Assembly (NCBI GenBank): GCA_030157785.1
Contig: JAOAUC010000050.1
Span: 1 to 40,493, forward strand
Source of the DNA: Zoogloea oleivorans
Lineage (GTDB): Bacteria > Pseudomonadota > Gammaproteobacteria > Burkholderiales > Rhodocyclaceae
Direction of reading: 5' to 3'
DNA: 40,493 nt
In this document: piece by piece, positions 32,860 to 40,493 of the stretch
Position numbering within the stretch: the first letter of the stretch is position 1
How the letters are laid out: the number at the start of each line of letters is the position of its first letter
Notes under the pieces: model-generated
Databases searched by the model: none
What the model was told of the DNA's origin: nothing
The model's input: only the letters and a program-made list of their open reading frames with translations
Made by a program: the position numbers and the translations under genes

Positions 32860-33465
32860 TCAGAACCAGCTTTGGGGGATGATCAGAACGTCACCCGGCT
32901 TCACTTCCACGTTGGCGGAAACGTCACCTCGCTTGATGAGATCTCGCAGACGAACCGAATATTGCTTGTTGCCCTCGGATGTGCGCAGGAGCGTCGCCCG
33001 ATTGCCGTCGGCAAAATCGGTCATGCCCCCAACAGCGATCATCACGTCCAGAAGTGACATTTGCTGCTTGAAGGAGAGGGTTTGCGGCTTGGCAGCCTCG
33101 CCAACCACGCGCACCTGCTCGGAGTAAGGACCAACGAAGGTCGTCACGATCACGGTCACGACCGGATCGCGGATGTACTTTGCCAGCGCCTTTTCAATAT
33201 CCCGGGCCAGCGTCGTTGCGTCACGACCGGCAGCCGGCAGATCCTCGACAAGCGGGGTCGTGATTTTGCCGTCCGGCCGTACAGGTACCGACATCGACAA
33301 TTCGGGGTTTCGCCACACCACGATATTGATGGTGTCACCTGCGCCCACCAGGTAGTTGTATTCGGAGGTCGAGGCCGTAGGCGGTGCCGGCGGGTAGGTC
33401 GTCGCGCAGCCCGTCAAGCCGGCTACAGCACATGCCAACACACCCATCGCAAATAAATGTTTCAT
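32860..33465 (-). CDS. Polysaccharide export lipoprotein (Wza-like, XrtA-associated)
   Basis: A 201-residue lipoprotein with lipobox LTGC and Cys20 as the lipidation site. It carries a Poly_export domain (DTINIVVWRNPELSMSVPVRPDGKI, about residues 46-70) and a SLBB domain in the C-terminal half, ending with VEVKPGDVLIIPQSWF. It is shorter than Wza (about 380) and lacks the C-terminal helix that forms the outer-membrane pore, as is typical of exosortase A loci (TIGR03027), where the beta-barrel protein may complete the channel. It is the first gene of the leftward exopolysaccharide unit. Confidence 0.93.
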   Translation of the reverse strand: MKHLFAMGVLACAVAGLTGCATTYPPAPPTASTSEYNYLVGAGDTINIVVWRNPELSMSVPVRPDGKITTPLVEDLPAAGRDATTLARDIEKALAKYIRDPVVTVIVTTFVGPYSEQVRVVGEAAKPQTLSFKQQMSLLDVMIAVGGMTDFADGNRATLLRTSEGNKQYSVRLRDLIKRGDVSANVEVKPGDVLIIPQSWF

Positions 33466-33560
33466 AAGGTACTTCCCCTTAAACGGCCGACATTCAGCCT
33501 TCGAATGATAACAAGCGGATATTACGGCAGCCCACGCATGGGCCCGGAGAAAAACATCAC

Positions 33561-33578
33561 GGCGCCCTCAAAAGCGCC
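33561..33578 (-). terminator. Possible weak terminator after the DUF1302-like gene
   Basis: GGCGC and GCGCC pair around an 8-base loop, and five T residues appear about 6 bases later on the minus strand (33550-33554). The stem is short. A second small hairpin (GCCCA-CGCA-TGGGC, 33530-33543) lies nearby. The 187-bp gap also has to hold the promoter of the exopolysaccharide unit, which I could not identify. Confidence 0.3.
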
Positions 33579-33652
33579 CATGATTTTGCCATCTGCATGG
33601 CTCGAGACCCTCGCCGGCAAGCAACGCTGACAGGGCCTCCAGGCAGATATCA

Positions 33653-34966
33653 CTAAAAAGACCAGCGCGCCTCTGTGTAGACACGATCCCGGTCGTCATA
33701 GCGACCAAACAAGCCCGTCGGCTTTCCACCCAGCACATCGACCCCGAAGACAACTCTCCAGCTCCGACTCGCCGACCAGGTCACTTTTGGCCGGAACATG
33801 TAGTCGGTGCGGTTCAGCATGGAAACGAGGAGCGCCTCGGCATCCCACGACCGCGTGAGCTTCGTGCCCAGCAAAATGCTGGCGCCACCTTCAGTACGGT
33901 CCTGACCAGTGCCGGCATCATGATCAAAAGCCCTGCGCGCAAAGTACTGCACGTTGACTCGTCCGTCGTTGAACGCCGGTATGTCGACGCCGATCACGTA
34001 GTCGAGGGTGTCCTGACCCACCAGGCCGTTGGGTGCCGGCATATTGTTGGTGAAGGTCGTGGTGTTGAACTTTCTTCCGCGGGTATGAACCACCTCCCCC
34101 TTCAGAACGAAGTCACCAAAATCCTTGGCCAGAGTTCCGCCCAGCTGCGAGATCCGCTCATGACGTGGCTGGAACTCGTTGGCGCCGACAACATAGAAGG
34201 TGGGCGCGACATCGAGGCTGCGGTAATAAAAGCCCGACAGATCCCAGCCCCCGACAAGCCGTGACAGGCGCCCGCCCCAGTTGGTGTTGCCAAGCGACGA
34301 GTCCGGTTTGACTTCACCACGAACATTGGCCCCCCTGGGTAGCGGATAGAACTCCGACCCGGGCTTACCGATGTTGTCGTAACTGGGAACAGGAATCCAG
34401 ACCAGTTCTGCGTGCGTTTCGCCAAAGTAATACTCGGCACGCGCCGCCCACTGGGGGATCCGAAGCTGCTCAAAATCGGGCAGATAGAATGAGCGAAGAT
34501 CACGGGCCGACACGACGTCAGCGAAGAACAAACCGACCATTTCCCCCCAGACAATGTGCTGGCGGCCGATTCTGAAGTCTATCTCTCCGGCGGAGAAGTC
34601 AACAAAGGTTTCCCGTACCTGGAACTGATACTGCTGGTCCCTGCGCACCGCATCAGGATAAAAGCCGGAATCGATCGCGAAGACCGCATCAGCATCAGCC
34701 CGTCCGGACACTTTCCACTTGAGACTTTCGCTGCCACCTTGGGCGAATACTTCAGCACGGGCGCGAGCCATGGACCAGTGTTCGGGTTTGGCATAAGTGC
34801 GCGCCACATCAAACTGAAGCTGACCACCGGTCTTGACTGCGCCGGCCTCCTTATCGTCTAGATCAAGATCCAGATCCGCATCGCCGGCCGCTGCAGCGAC
34901 GCCGCAGAAAGCCAGGGACGAGAACGCAAGCGCTAACCGGCGAAGCCCCGAATTGAAACTGTCCAT
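33653..34966 (-). CDS. DUF1302-family outer-membrane beta-barrel protein
   Basis: A 437-residue secreted protein. The signal peptide runs to about residue 27 (CGVAAAA) and is followed by an acidic DADLDLDLDD stretch. The rest is strand-rich, with the family motif FRIGRQHIVWGEMVGLFFADVVSARDLRSF near residues 126-155, and ends in an aromatic final strand YTEARWSF typical of outer-membrane barrels. The frame begins 9 codons upstream, but the ATG at 34966 with GAGGA five bases before it gives the better signal peptide. It starts 27 bp after the ABC ATPase stop, suggesting one transcription unit. DUF1302 proteins are thought to help move hydrophobic or lipid-like substrates to or from the cell surface; this is an inference from their usual partners. 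Confidence 0.8.
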   Translation of the reverse strand: MDSFNSGLRRLALAFSSLAFCGVAAAAGDADLDLDLDDKEAGAVKTGGQLQFDVARTYAKPEHWSMARARAEVFAQGGSESLKWKVSGRADADAVFAIDSGFYPDAVRRDQQYQFQVRETFVDFSAGEIDFRIGRQHIVWGEMVGLFFADVVSARDLRSFYLPDFEQLRIPQWAARAEYYFGETHAELVWIPVPSYDNIGKPGSEFYPLPRGANVRGEVKPDSSLGNTNWGGRLSRLVGGWDLSGFYYRSLDVAPTFYVVGANEFQPRHERISQLGGTLAKDFGDFVLKGEVVHTRGRKFNTTTFTNNMPAPNGLVGQDTLDYVIGVDIPAFNDGRVNVQYFARRAFDHDAGTGQDRTEGGASILLGTKLTRSWDAEALLVSMLNRTDYMFRPKVTWSASRSWRVVFGVDVLGGKPTGLFGRYDDRDRVYTEARWSF

Positions 34967-34993
34967 CTTTTCCTCGTATCTTTCAAAAACCAA

Positions 34994-35740
34994 TCAAATG
35001 TCAGGATCGTCTCCCGGCGTACGTCGATCCTGAACAAAAATCCAGGCGCCATCACGCCTCAGGCCCAACGCCGTAATTTTTCCGTCCTCCATCCTTACCA
35101 GACGATCTGCACGATTCATGACCCGCTTGTCGTGGGTCGAGAAGACGAATGTAGTGCCGGAGTTCTGATTGATGTCACGCATCAGGTTCAGAATGCTCTC
35201 CCCTGTGCGCCGGTCGAGGTTAGCCGTGGGCTCGTCGGCGAGGACGACCCGGGAGTTGGTAACGAGCGCGCGAGCGATGGCCACGCGCTGACGTTGCCCG
35301 CCGGACAGCTGGTTCGGTCGATGGCGCGCATACTTGCTCAATCCCACCATGGACAGGTTGCGTGCAACCCTTTCCGTGCGCTCTTCCCGGGATATCTCCG
35401 GCATCTGCAGAAGCGGATACTCGACGTTTTCTTCCGCAGACAGGACGGGCAGCAGATTAAAGGTCTGGAAAATGAAGCCGATGGTTCTGGCACGCACATC
35501 GGCCAGCTCATCGGGTGTCTGCCCGGACACATCCTTCCCTTCAATTTCCACTCGACCCTTGCTTGGCGTATCGATGCACCCCATGATATTCAACAACGTC
35601 GATTTGCCGCTTCCGGAAGGTCCTGCAATCGCCATGAACACACCGGGCTCAACGGTCAGGGACACGCCTTCGAGGGCTGTGACATCCTGATCACCGAGTC
35701 GATATATCTTGCTTACGTTATCAATACGAATAATTGGCAT
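34994..35740 (-). CDS. ABC transporter ATP-binding protein (LolD/MacB type)
   Basis: A 248-residue ATPase with Walker A GPSGSGKST (40-48), Q-loop FIFQTFNLLPVLSAEENVEYPL, signature LSGGQRQR, Walker B VVLADEPTANLD and H-loop STHD. The QTFNLLP and ENVEYPL blocks are typical of the LolD/MacB/FtsE-like class that works with FtsX-fold permeases. The frame continues 86 codons upstream, antisense to the divergent gene; ATG at 35740 matches the family N-terminus MPIIRIDNVSKIY. No permease gene is next to it: downstream is the DUF1302 gene and upstream, on the other strand, a LolA-like gene. Confidence 0.93.
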   Translation of the reverse strand: MPIIRIDNVSKIYRLGDQDVTALEGVSLTVEPGVFMAIAGPSGSGKSTLLNIMGCIDTPSKGRVEIEGKDVSGQTPDELADVRARTIGFIFQTFNLLPVLSAEENVEYPLLQMPEISREERTERVARNLSMVGLSKYARHRPNQLSGGQRQRVAIARALVTNSRVVLADEPTANLDRRTGESILNLMRDINQNSGTTFVFSTHDKRVMNRADRLVRMEDGKITALGLRRDGAWIFVQDRRTPGDDPDI

Positions 35741-35782
35741 CGGTGCACTGATCTTCGTTGTTTGCTTTCCAAGGATAACATT

Positions 35783-36568
35783 ATGAGCCTTAACTTTTAT
35801 CGCCCAAGCTCTCGCGCCCGCTGCTTCGGTCTTCTCCTTGCTGCCGCAACTCTTTGTTCCAGCGGCTTTGCCCGTGCGGATGATGCGGAAACCGCACGCA
35901 CAGTTGTAGCAAAGGCTGATGAGGTCCGCTTCCCCAACGACGGCTTTCAGGTCGTCATCGACATCAACTCCTCCAGTCCGGGGGAGCAGTTGGATCAACG
36001 GAAATACAGGATTCTTTCCAAGGGCAACGAAAACACGATCGTTCAGATTCTCGAGCCGGAATCCGATCGGGGACAGGCGATGCTGATGAGGGGGCGGGAC
36101 CTTTGGGTATTCATGCCAAACATCTCCCAGCCGGTCAGACTCTCACTGGCGCAACGGCTGACCGGTCAGGTAGCCAACGGGGATCTGGCGCGCGCAAACT
36201 TCTCCGGCGATTACGAGCCGAAGATCCTCCGCACCGAAACAATCGACGGCGAAAAGATGTACGTCCTCGAACTTGCCGCGGTGGATCGGGGTGTCACTTA
36301 CGCAAAGGTGCTTTACTGGGTCCGGCAGTCCAATAACTGGCCCCACAAGGCAGAGTTCTATTCCCTGTCCGACCGCCTGCTGAAGGTCTGCCGTTACGAG
36401 AAGTTCCAGAACCTGGGGGGGCGCATCCGGCCAACCCAGCTGGTCATGGAAGATGCCCTCAAGAAAGGCGATGTTTCCATCCTCCGCTACTCCCAGATGA
36501 CGGCCAAAGACCTTCCCGACCGGGTGTTTACCAAGCAGTACATGGACAAGCTCAACCGGGTGAACTGA
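35783..36568 (+). CDS. LolA-like periplasmic protein (outer membrane lipoprotein-sorting family)
   Basis: A 261-residue exported protein. The signal peptide spans residues 1 to about 32 (hydrophobic core CFGLLLAAATLCSSGF, then ARA). The mature part fits the LolA-like fold family often annotated as outer membrane lipoprotein-sorting protein, with LMRGRDLWVFMPNISQPVRLS, ANGDLARANFSGDY and KAEFYSLSDRLLKVCRYEKF. Such proteins bind lipid or lipoprotein tails in a half-open barrel. An AAGGA site lies 7 bases before the ATG; the long open frame upstream is antisense to the ABC gene. It is divergent from the ABC gene with only 42 bp between, and stops 2 bp from the convergent HugZ-like gene. Confidence 0.88.
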   Translation: MSLNFYRPSSRARCFGLLLAAATLCSSGFARADDAETARTVVAKADEVRFPNDGFQVVIDINSSSPGEQLDQRKYRILSKGNENTIVQILEPESDRGQAMLMRGRDLWVFMPNISQPVRLSLAQRLTGQVANGDLARANFSGDYEPKILRTETIDGEKMYVLELAAVDRGVTYAKVLYWVRQSNNWPHKAEFYSLSDRLLKVCRYEKFQNLGGRIRPTQLVMEDALKKGDVSILRYSQMTAKDLPDRVFTKQYMDKLNRVN

Positions 36569-36570
36569 AT

Positions 36571-37251
36571 CTAGGCCAGATTCGAGCAGCCGTCGCCGGG
36601 GGAAAAATCCTCCATATGGCTTAACAAGGCTTCGGCTGCCGCATGAAGTGCCTCAAGGGTCAGACTCACAGGACGCAAGTCGAAACGACGAAAGTTGCCG
36701 CAGATGCTTGTATCCAGGCCTTCAAAATCCAGTCCCAGCAAGGACACGCCAACAGGCGTCAGGCCCTCAAGGGCAGCCACCAACTCCTGCTCGGCGGCCG
36801 CATCGAGAACAGCCGGAGGATTCATTGCGTCGGCCCACCCCATCCGGGCAAACCCTCCGATAAAGCGCACCCTCTCTGGCGCCATCCGGAAAAAACGGAA
36901 ATCGCCCAGGGCCAGATAATCTGATGATTCAGGGCTGTAGCGTAGGTAGCGAGCAACAGCAGCTTCGCTCAGGCTCATCGGCTTGACCGTTCCGACCAGT
37001 GTGAGCCTGGCCTGTTGCAGCGCCCCCCCCTCCCCGTCAGCCACCAGAAAACTGGCGCGGGAGTCGGCAAGAAGATTACGGGTGTGCTCGGCGAGCCCGC
37101 TCAACAGGAACAAGGGCCGACATGCCTCGTCAAGCACATAGGGAAGCAGCGTAACGAAGGGGTAGCCCGGTGCCGTAACGGAGTGGGACCCGAGAGCCCC
37201 GCTCCTGCTTTGCCGGAGAAGCTTGCGCGCCTCGGCGTAGTCCACCTTCAT
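36571..37251 (-). CDS. HugZ-family / pyridoxamine 5'-phosphate oxidase-fold protein
   Basis: A 226-residue protein with a split-barrel FMN-binding-like domain. The N-terminal part includes LLRQSRSGALGSHSVTAPGYPFVTLLPYVLDEACRPLFLLSGLAEHTRNL, the conserved start of the HugZ/PNPOx-like group. Middle blocks include RLTLVGTV and RFFRMAPERVRFIGGFARMGW, and the C-terminus is a DUF2470-like domain (about 145-215). HugZ of Campylobacter and Helicobacter degrades haem, but many relatives have other or unknown roles. It begins 2 bp before the rlmB stop codon region (37254), so it is probably cotranscribed with rnr and rlmB. Confidence 0.85.
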   Translation of the reverse strand: MKVDYAEARKLLRQSRSGALGSHSVTAPGYPFVTLLPYVLDEACRPLFLLSGLAEHTRNLLADSRASFLVADGEGGALQQARLTLVGTVKPMSLSEAAVARYLRYSPESSDYLALGDFRFFRMAPERVRFIGGFARMGWADAMNPPAVLDAAAEQELVAALEGLTPVGVSLLGLDFEGLDTSICGNFRRFDLRPVSLTLEALHAAAEALLSHMEDFSPGDGCSNLA

Positions 37252-37253
37252 GC

Positions 37254-38006
37254 TCAGGCTTGCGGGCCACGCTGACGCCGCGCTTCAAAAAGGCAAAGGC
37301 CGCTGGCAACAGAGACGTTAAGGCTTTCCACACTCCCATACATCGGAATACGCACCAGCTCGTCACAAGTTTCGCGCGTCAGCCGGCGCAGGCCGTCACC
37401 TTCGGCACCGAGAACCCAGGCGATGGCCCCCGTCTGGTCAACGGTGTACAAGGACTTCTCTGCCTCACCCGCTGCACCGAGGATCCACACACCAGCTTCC
37501 TGCATTTCCCGCAAGGCCCGGGCCAGATTCGTCACCGTCACGTAAGGAACCGTATCGGCGGCGCCACTGGCAACCTTGACAGCAGTGGCGTTCAGGCCGA
37601 CAGCCTTGTCTTTCGGGGCGATGACGGCGTGCGCGCCTGCAGCGTCAGCGACGCGCAGACAGGCCCCCAGGTTGTGCGGATCCTGAATTCCATCAAGAAC
37701 CAGGAACAAGGCCGGCTCCGTCAGACCATCCAGCACATCGGGCAACTTCAATTCCTTGCGGCGGCCGTCGATCCTGGCAACGACACCCTGATGCCGGCGG
37801 GTGCCGACCATTTTGTCGAGACGCTCTCCCTCGGACGGGATAATACGCATGCCCAGTTGTTCTGCATGGCGAACGAGGTCGCGCGCCCGGGCGTCGTTAC
37901 GCTGGGCGTCGGTAAAGATCTCGAAGATGCCCTCGGGATCGTGGCGGAGCTTGGCAAGTACGGCGTGAAAACCGTAAATAAGACGGGAACTGGCGCTATC
38001 AGACAC
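37254..38006 (-). CDS. rlmB: 23S rRNA (guanosine-2251-2'-O)-methyltransferase
   Basis: A 250-residue SPOUT (TrmH-type) methyltransferase. It has an N-terminal RNA-binding L30e-like substrate domain (LIYGFHAVLAKLRHDPEGIFEIF) and the SpoU domain with LDGIQDPHNLGACLRVADAAGAHAV, the LGAEGDGLRRL motif and the knot motif GSVESLNVSVASGLCLFEA. It methylates the 2'-O of a conserved G in the peptidyl transferase region of 23S rRNA. The start is GTG at 38006 and lies inside the 3' end of rnr, an 8-bp overlap, so the two are translationally linked. This rnr-rlmB order is common in proteobacteria. Confidence 0.95.
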   Translation of the reverse strand: MSDSASSRLIYGFHAVLAKLRHDPEGIFEIFTDAQRNDARARDLVRHAEQLGMRIIPSEGERLDKMVGTRRHQGVVARIDGRRKELKLPDVLDGLTEPALFLVLDGIQDPHNLGACLRVADAAGAHAVIAPKDKAVGLNATAVKVASGAADTVPYVTVTNLARALREMQEAGVWILGAAGEAEKSLYTVDQTGAIAWVLGAEGDGLRRLTRETCDELVRIPMYGSVESLNVSVASGLCLFEARRQRGPQA

Positions 38007-40410
38007 GGACTTTTGCTTTCTTCTTTACACCGCCAACCGCGCTTTTGCTTGGTTTGGCGGTCTTTGCTGCCTTGGGTGATTTGGAGGTTTTTACCTTGCC
38101 GGGCTTAGGCGTTGTCGCAAGCTTGGGTTTATCCGTTCGAACGGGAACCACGGCTTCGCTGGCAAGCTGCTTGTCGCGCGCAGTCTTGCCCACTCTCTCC
38201 GTTGCCCGCTGAGGCCCTTGAACAAGCCGGAAGTCGATCTTGCTGGCCTCCATGTTTACTCGCACGAGTTGCACGCGGATACGGTCGGACAGGCGATAAC
38301 GCTCACCCGTTCGTTCGCCAACCAGCGTGTGGTGGGCATCGTCAAAGTGGAAATAATCGGTGCCCAGATCCGAGATATGCACAAGCCCTTCGACAAAAAC
38401 ATCGTCGAGCGCGACAAAGAGGCCGAACGGTACCACCGACGAAACGCTTCCGTCGAACTCCTCACCGATACGGTCGCGCATGTAGAAGCACTTGAGCCAG
38501 TTCTCGACATCCCGGTCGGCCTCATCGGCGCGGCGCTCGGTCATTGAGCAATGCACACCGATGGCACTCCAGTCGCCGGCATCCTGAGCGGGCTTGTAAT
38601 GCTCACCGGTCAAAACCGCCTTGATGGCGCGATGCACAAGGAGATCCGGGTAGCGCCGGATTGGCGACGTGAAGTGAGTATAAGCCTCGTAGGCCAGACC
38701 GAAGTGGCCGAGGTTGTCCGGGCTATAAACTGCCTGGCGCAGTGAGCGGAGCATTACCGTCTGAAGCAGCTGGAGATCCGGCCGACCCTTGAGGGCTTCG
38801 AGTAGCTTGGCGTAATCGGCAGCCTTCGGCTCGTCACCACCAGGCAACTGCAGTCCAAACTCCCCGAGAAACTCCCGCAGCTTGGCGAGCTTTTCCGGTG
38901 TAGGGCCTTCATGGACGCGATACAGGGCCGGTTGTTCGTGGGCCTGCAGAAATTCCGAGGCACACACATTGGCGGCCAACATGCACTCCTCAATGAGGCG
39001 ATGGGCATCATTGCGACTTTCGGGAATGATCTTCTCGATCTTCCCGTTGTCGTCAAAGATCATCCGCGTTTCCTGGGTTTCGAAGTCGATCGCCCCCCGC
39101 TTGGCGCGCGCCTTGAGCAGTACACGGAAAAGCTTGTCCAGATTCTGCAGATGCGGCAGCAGTTCGCCGATGACTTCGAGTGCAGCAGGATCCTTGTCGT
39201 AAAGCGCCGCTGCCACCTGGTTATAGGTAAGCCGCGCCTTCGAGAACATCACTGCCGGATAAAACCGGTATTGCTTGATCACGCCGGTCTGGGACAGGGA
39301 CATATCGCAGACCATGCACAGACGCTCGACCTGCGGATTGAGGGAGCACAGTCCGTTTGAGATCTTCTCCGGCAACATCGGAATCACGCGCCGGGGGAAA
39401 TACACCGAATTGCCCCGGTCATAGGACTCGCTGTCCAGCGCCGACCCCACGGACACGTAATGGGATACATCGGCAATCGCTACAACCAGGCGGAAGCCAC
39501 GCCCCTCACGCTCACAGAAGACTGCGTCGTCAAAGTCCCTGGCAGTCTCGCCGTCGATGGTGACCAGCGGGAGCGCCGTAATGTCTTCCCTGCCCTTCCA
39601 GTCCATCTTGCGAACCTTGTCGGGCAAGCGCCGCGCCTGCTCCTTTGCCGCCTTCGAGAACTCGAAGGGAAGCTCGTGCTTGCGCAGGGCAATCTCGATC
39701 TCCATCCCCGGATCGGCGTAATTTCCCAGAATTTCGACAACCTTGCCGATTGGCTGCGCGTAGCGCGTAGGCTGTTCAACGAGCTCCACGACGACCACCT
39801 GCCCGGCCACCGCCTTCGACTTTGCACCGGGTGCGAGCAGAATTTCCTGGGAGATACGACGATTCTCCGGCACCACCAGCGTGACGCCGTTCTCAATCAG
39901 CACTCGGCCAACGATGCGCGTGTTGGCGCGCTCAAGTACCTCGACCAGTTTGCCTTCCGGACGACCGCGGCGATCCAAGCCGGCTACTCGGACCATTACC
40001 CGGTCGCCATGCAGCACTTCGCGCATCTCGTTGGGCCCGAGGAAGATATCCGGCCCCTCGTCATCCGACGCAACAAAGCCGTAACCATCGGGGTGGCCTT
40101 GCACAGTACCGCGGATCAGATCCGCCTTTGAGGGCAACAGGTAAGCATTGCGCCGGTTGCGCATAACCTGGCCATCGCGCTCCATGGCGAACATGCGCCG
40201 CTCAAAGAATTCGCGCTCGACTTCCTGGATATCCATCGCAACTACAAGCTCGGCGAAGGGCATCGGCACCCCCTGCTCGGCGAGGATCTGGATAATGAAT
40301 TCACGACTAGGGAGCGGGAAGTCGTACTTTTGGCATTCACGCTCGAAAAAAGGATCGCTGCGACGCAGCTTGCTCAGTTTTTGGATGTTTTTCGACTTGG
40401 ATATTGACAC
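37999..40410 (-). CDS. rnr: Ribonuclease R
   Basis: An 803-residue RNase II-family 3'-5' exoribonuclease that degrades structured RNA. Domain order is an N-terminal helix-turn-helix region (about 30-95), two cold-shock domains (about 100-250), the RNB catalytic domain with DARDFDDAVF-type acidic site (ETARDFDDAVF, with D292, D294 and D295), an S1 domain near 640-725, and a Lys/Pro-rich basic tail (about 745-803). Start is GTG at 40410; the family N-terminus supports it, but upstream Shine-Dalgarno match is weak. The GTG lies on the -35 box of the divergent tRNA-Leu promoter. Confidence 0.96.
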   Translation of the reverse strand: MSISKSKNIQKLSKLRRSDPFFERECQKYDFPLPSREFIIQILAEQGVPMPFAELVVAMDIQEVEREFFERRMFAMERDGQVMRNRRNAYLLPSKADLIRGTVQGHPDGYGFVASDDEGPDIFLGPNEMREVLHGDRVMVRVAGLDRRGRPEGKLVEVLERANTRIVGRVLIENGVTLVVPENRRISQEILLAPGAKSKAVAGQVVVVELVEQPTRYAQPIGKVVEILGNYADPGMEIEIALRKHELPFEFSKAAKEQARRLPDKVRKMDWKGREDITALPLVTIDGETARDFDDAVFCEREGRGFRLVVAIADVSHYVSVGSALDSESYDRGNSVYFPRRVIPMLPEKISNGLCSLNPQVERLCMVCDMSLSQTGVIKQYRFYPAVMFSKARLTYNQVAAALYDKDPAALEVIGELLPHLQNLDKLFRVLLKARAKRGAIDFETQETRMIFDDNGKIEKIIPESRNDAHRLIEECMLAANVCASEFLQAHEQPALYRVHEGPTPEKLAKLREFLGEFGLQLPGGDEPKAADYAKLLEALKGRPDLQLLQTVMLRSLRQAVYSPDNLGHFGLAYEAYTHFTSPIRRYPDLLVHRAIKAVLTGEHYKPAQDAGDWSAIGVHCSMTERRADEADRDVENWLKCFYMRDRIGEEFDGSVSSVVPFGLFVALDDVFVEGLVHISDLGTDYFHFDDAHHTLVGERTGERYRLSDRIRVQLVRVNMEASKIDFRLVQGPQRATERVGKTARDKQLASEAVVPVRTDKPKLATTPKPGKVKTSKSPKAAKTAKPSKSAVGGVKKKAKVRV

Positions 40411-40431
40411 GGATATTTTCTACTCTATAAT
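40404..40431 (+). promoter_or_regulatory. Sigma70 promoter for tRNA-Leu
   Basis: The plus strand has a consensus -35 box TTGACA (40404-40409) and a consensus -10 box TATAAT (40426-40431) with a 16-bp spacer. Transcription would start about 6 bp before the tRNA. The -35 box covers the start codon of the divergent rnr gene. Confidence 0.78.
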
Positions 40432-40443
40432 TTTGAGCTCGTT

Positions 40444-40493
40444 GCCCAGATGGCGAAATTGGTAGACGCGCTAGTTTCAGGTACTAGTGCCGC
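40444..40493 (+). tRNA. tRNA-Leu (anticodon CAG), 3' part cut off by the window edge
   Basis: The sequence reads GCCCAGATGGCGAAATTGG with the long D-loop typical of leucine tRNAs (GGTAGACGCG). The anticodon arm is CTAGT-TTCAGGT-ACTAG, giving anticodon CAG for CUG codons. The long variable arm and T-arm lie outside the window. Confidence 0.9.

Noticed and set aside
35132..35782. Upstream extension of the LolA-like frame on the plus strand
   Set aside because: It is antisense to the ABC ATPase gene. A good AAGGA site and signal peptide mark the start at 35783.

Overview
The window looks like chromosomal DNA of a betaproteobacterium. It is GC-rich, it carries an exosortase A (XrtA/PEP-CTERM) exopolysaccharide locus, and its housekeeping genes (hupB, rpsT, argDFG, yajQ, rlmB, rnr) have protein sequences typical of that class. 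Rhodocyclales relatives such as Zoogloea, Thauera or Azoarcus are the most likely source, but this is inferred from gene content and not proven. Almost every gene is on the minus strand. The exceptions are a glutamine amidotransferase (4646-5356), a LolA-like gene (35783-36568) and the tRNA-Leu at the right end.

Layout. 1-1041: partial tRNA-Val, hupB and rpsT with recognisable promoters and a terminator. 1083-4647 (minus): a secreted retropepsin-like protease, a Nudix CoA pyrophosphatase, a CobD/CbiB-like membrane protein and a beta-ketothiolase, ending in a strong terminator. 4646-5398 (plus): a GATase-like protein whose ATG overlaps the divergent protease ATG. 5413-10093 (minus): argD-argF-argG followed by DUF2788, ppnP, yajQ and yjfB. 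10249-10947: a secreted TPR protein.

11027-33465 is the main accessory region, a large exopolysaccharide locus transcribed leftwards. The upstream half encodes an export lipoprotein, a Wzz-type chain-length protein, a tyrosine autokinase with a (Tyr-Gly)7 tail, an outer-membrane beta-barrel, an ExeA-like ATPase, a polysaccharide deacetylase, a FemAB-like acyltransferase and exosortase A fused to an EpsI domain. After a 452-bp gap the downstream half encodes two asparagine-synthetase-like amidotransferases, three glycosyltransferases, a GDP-mannose dehydrogenase, a CapK/PaaK-like adenylate-forming enzyme, a second deacetylase and a Wzy/O-ligase-type membrane protein. Many genes overlap by 4 bp, so they are probably translationally coupled. 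The enzyme set suggests an acidic glycan in which uronic acids may be amidated. No PEP-CTERM substrate, priming transferase, flippase or PrsK/PrsR regulator lies inside the window.

33653-36568 holds a DUF1302-type outer-membrane protein and a LolD/MacB-like ABC ATPase, divergent from a LolA-like periplasmic protein, with no permease gene. 36571-40493 holds a HugZ-like flavin-binding-fold protein, rlmB and rnr (overlapping by 8 bp), and a divergent tRNA-Leu with a near-consensus sigma70 promoter. I saw no insertion sequences, CRISPR arrays, prophage genes or broken genes.
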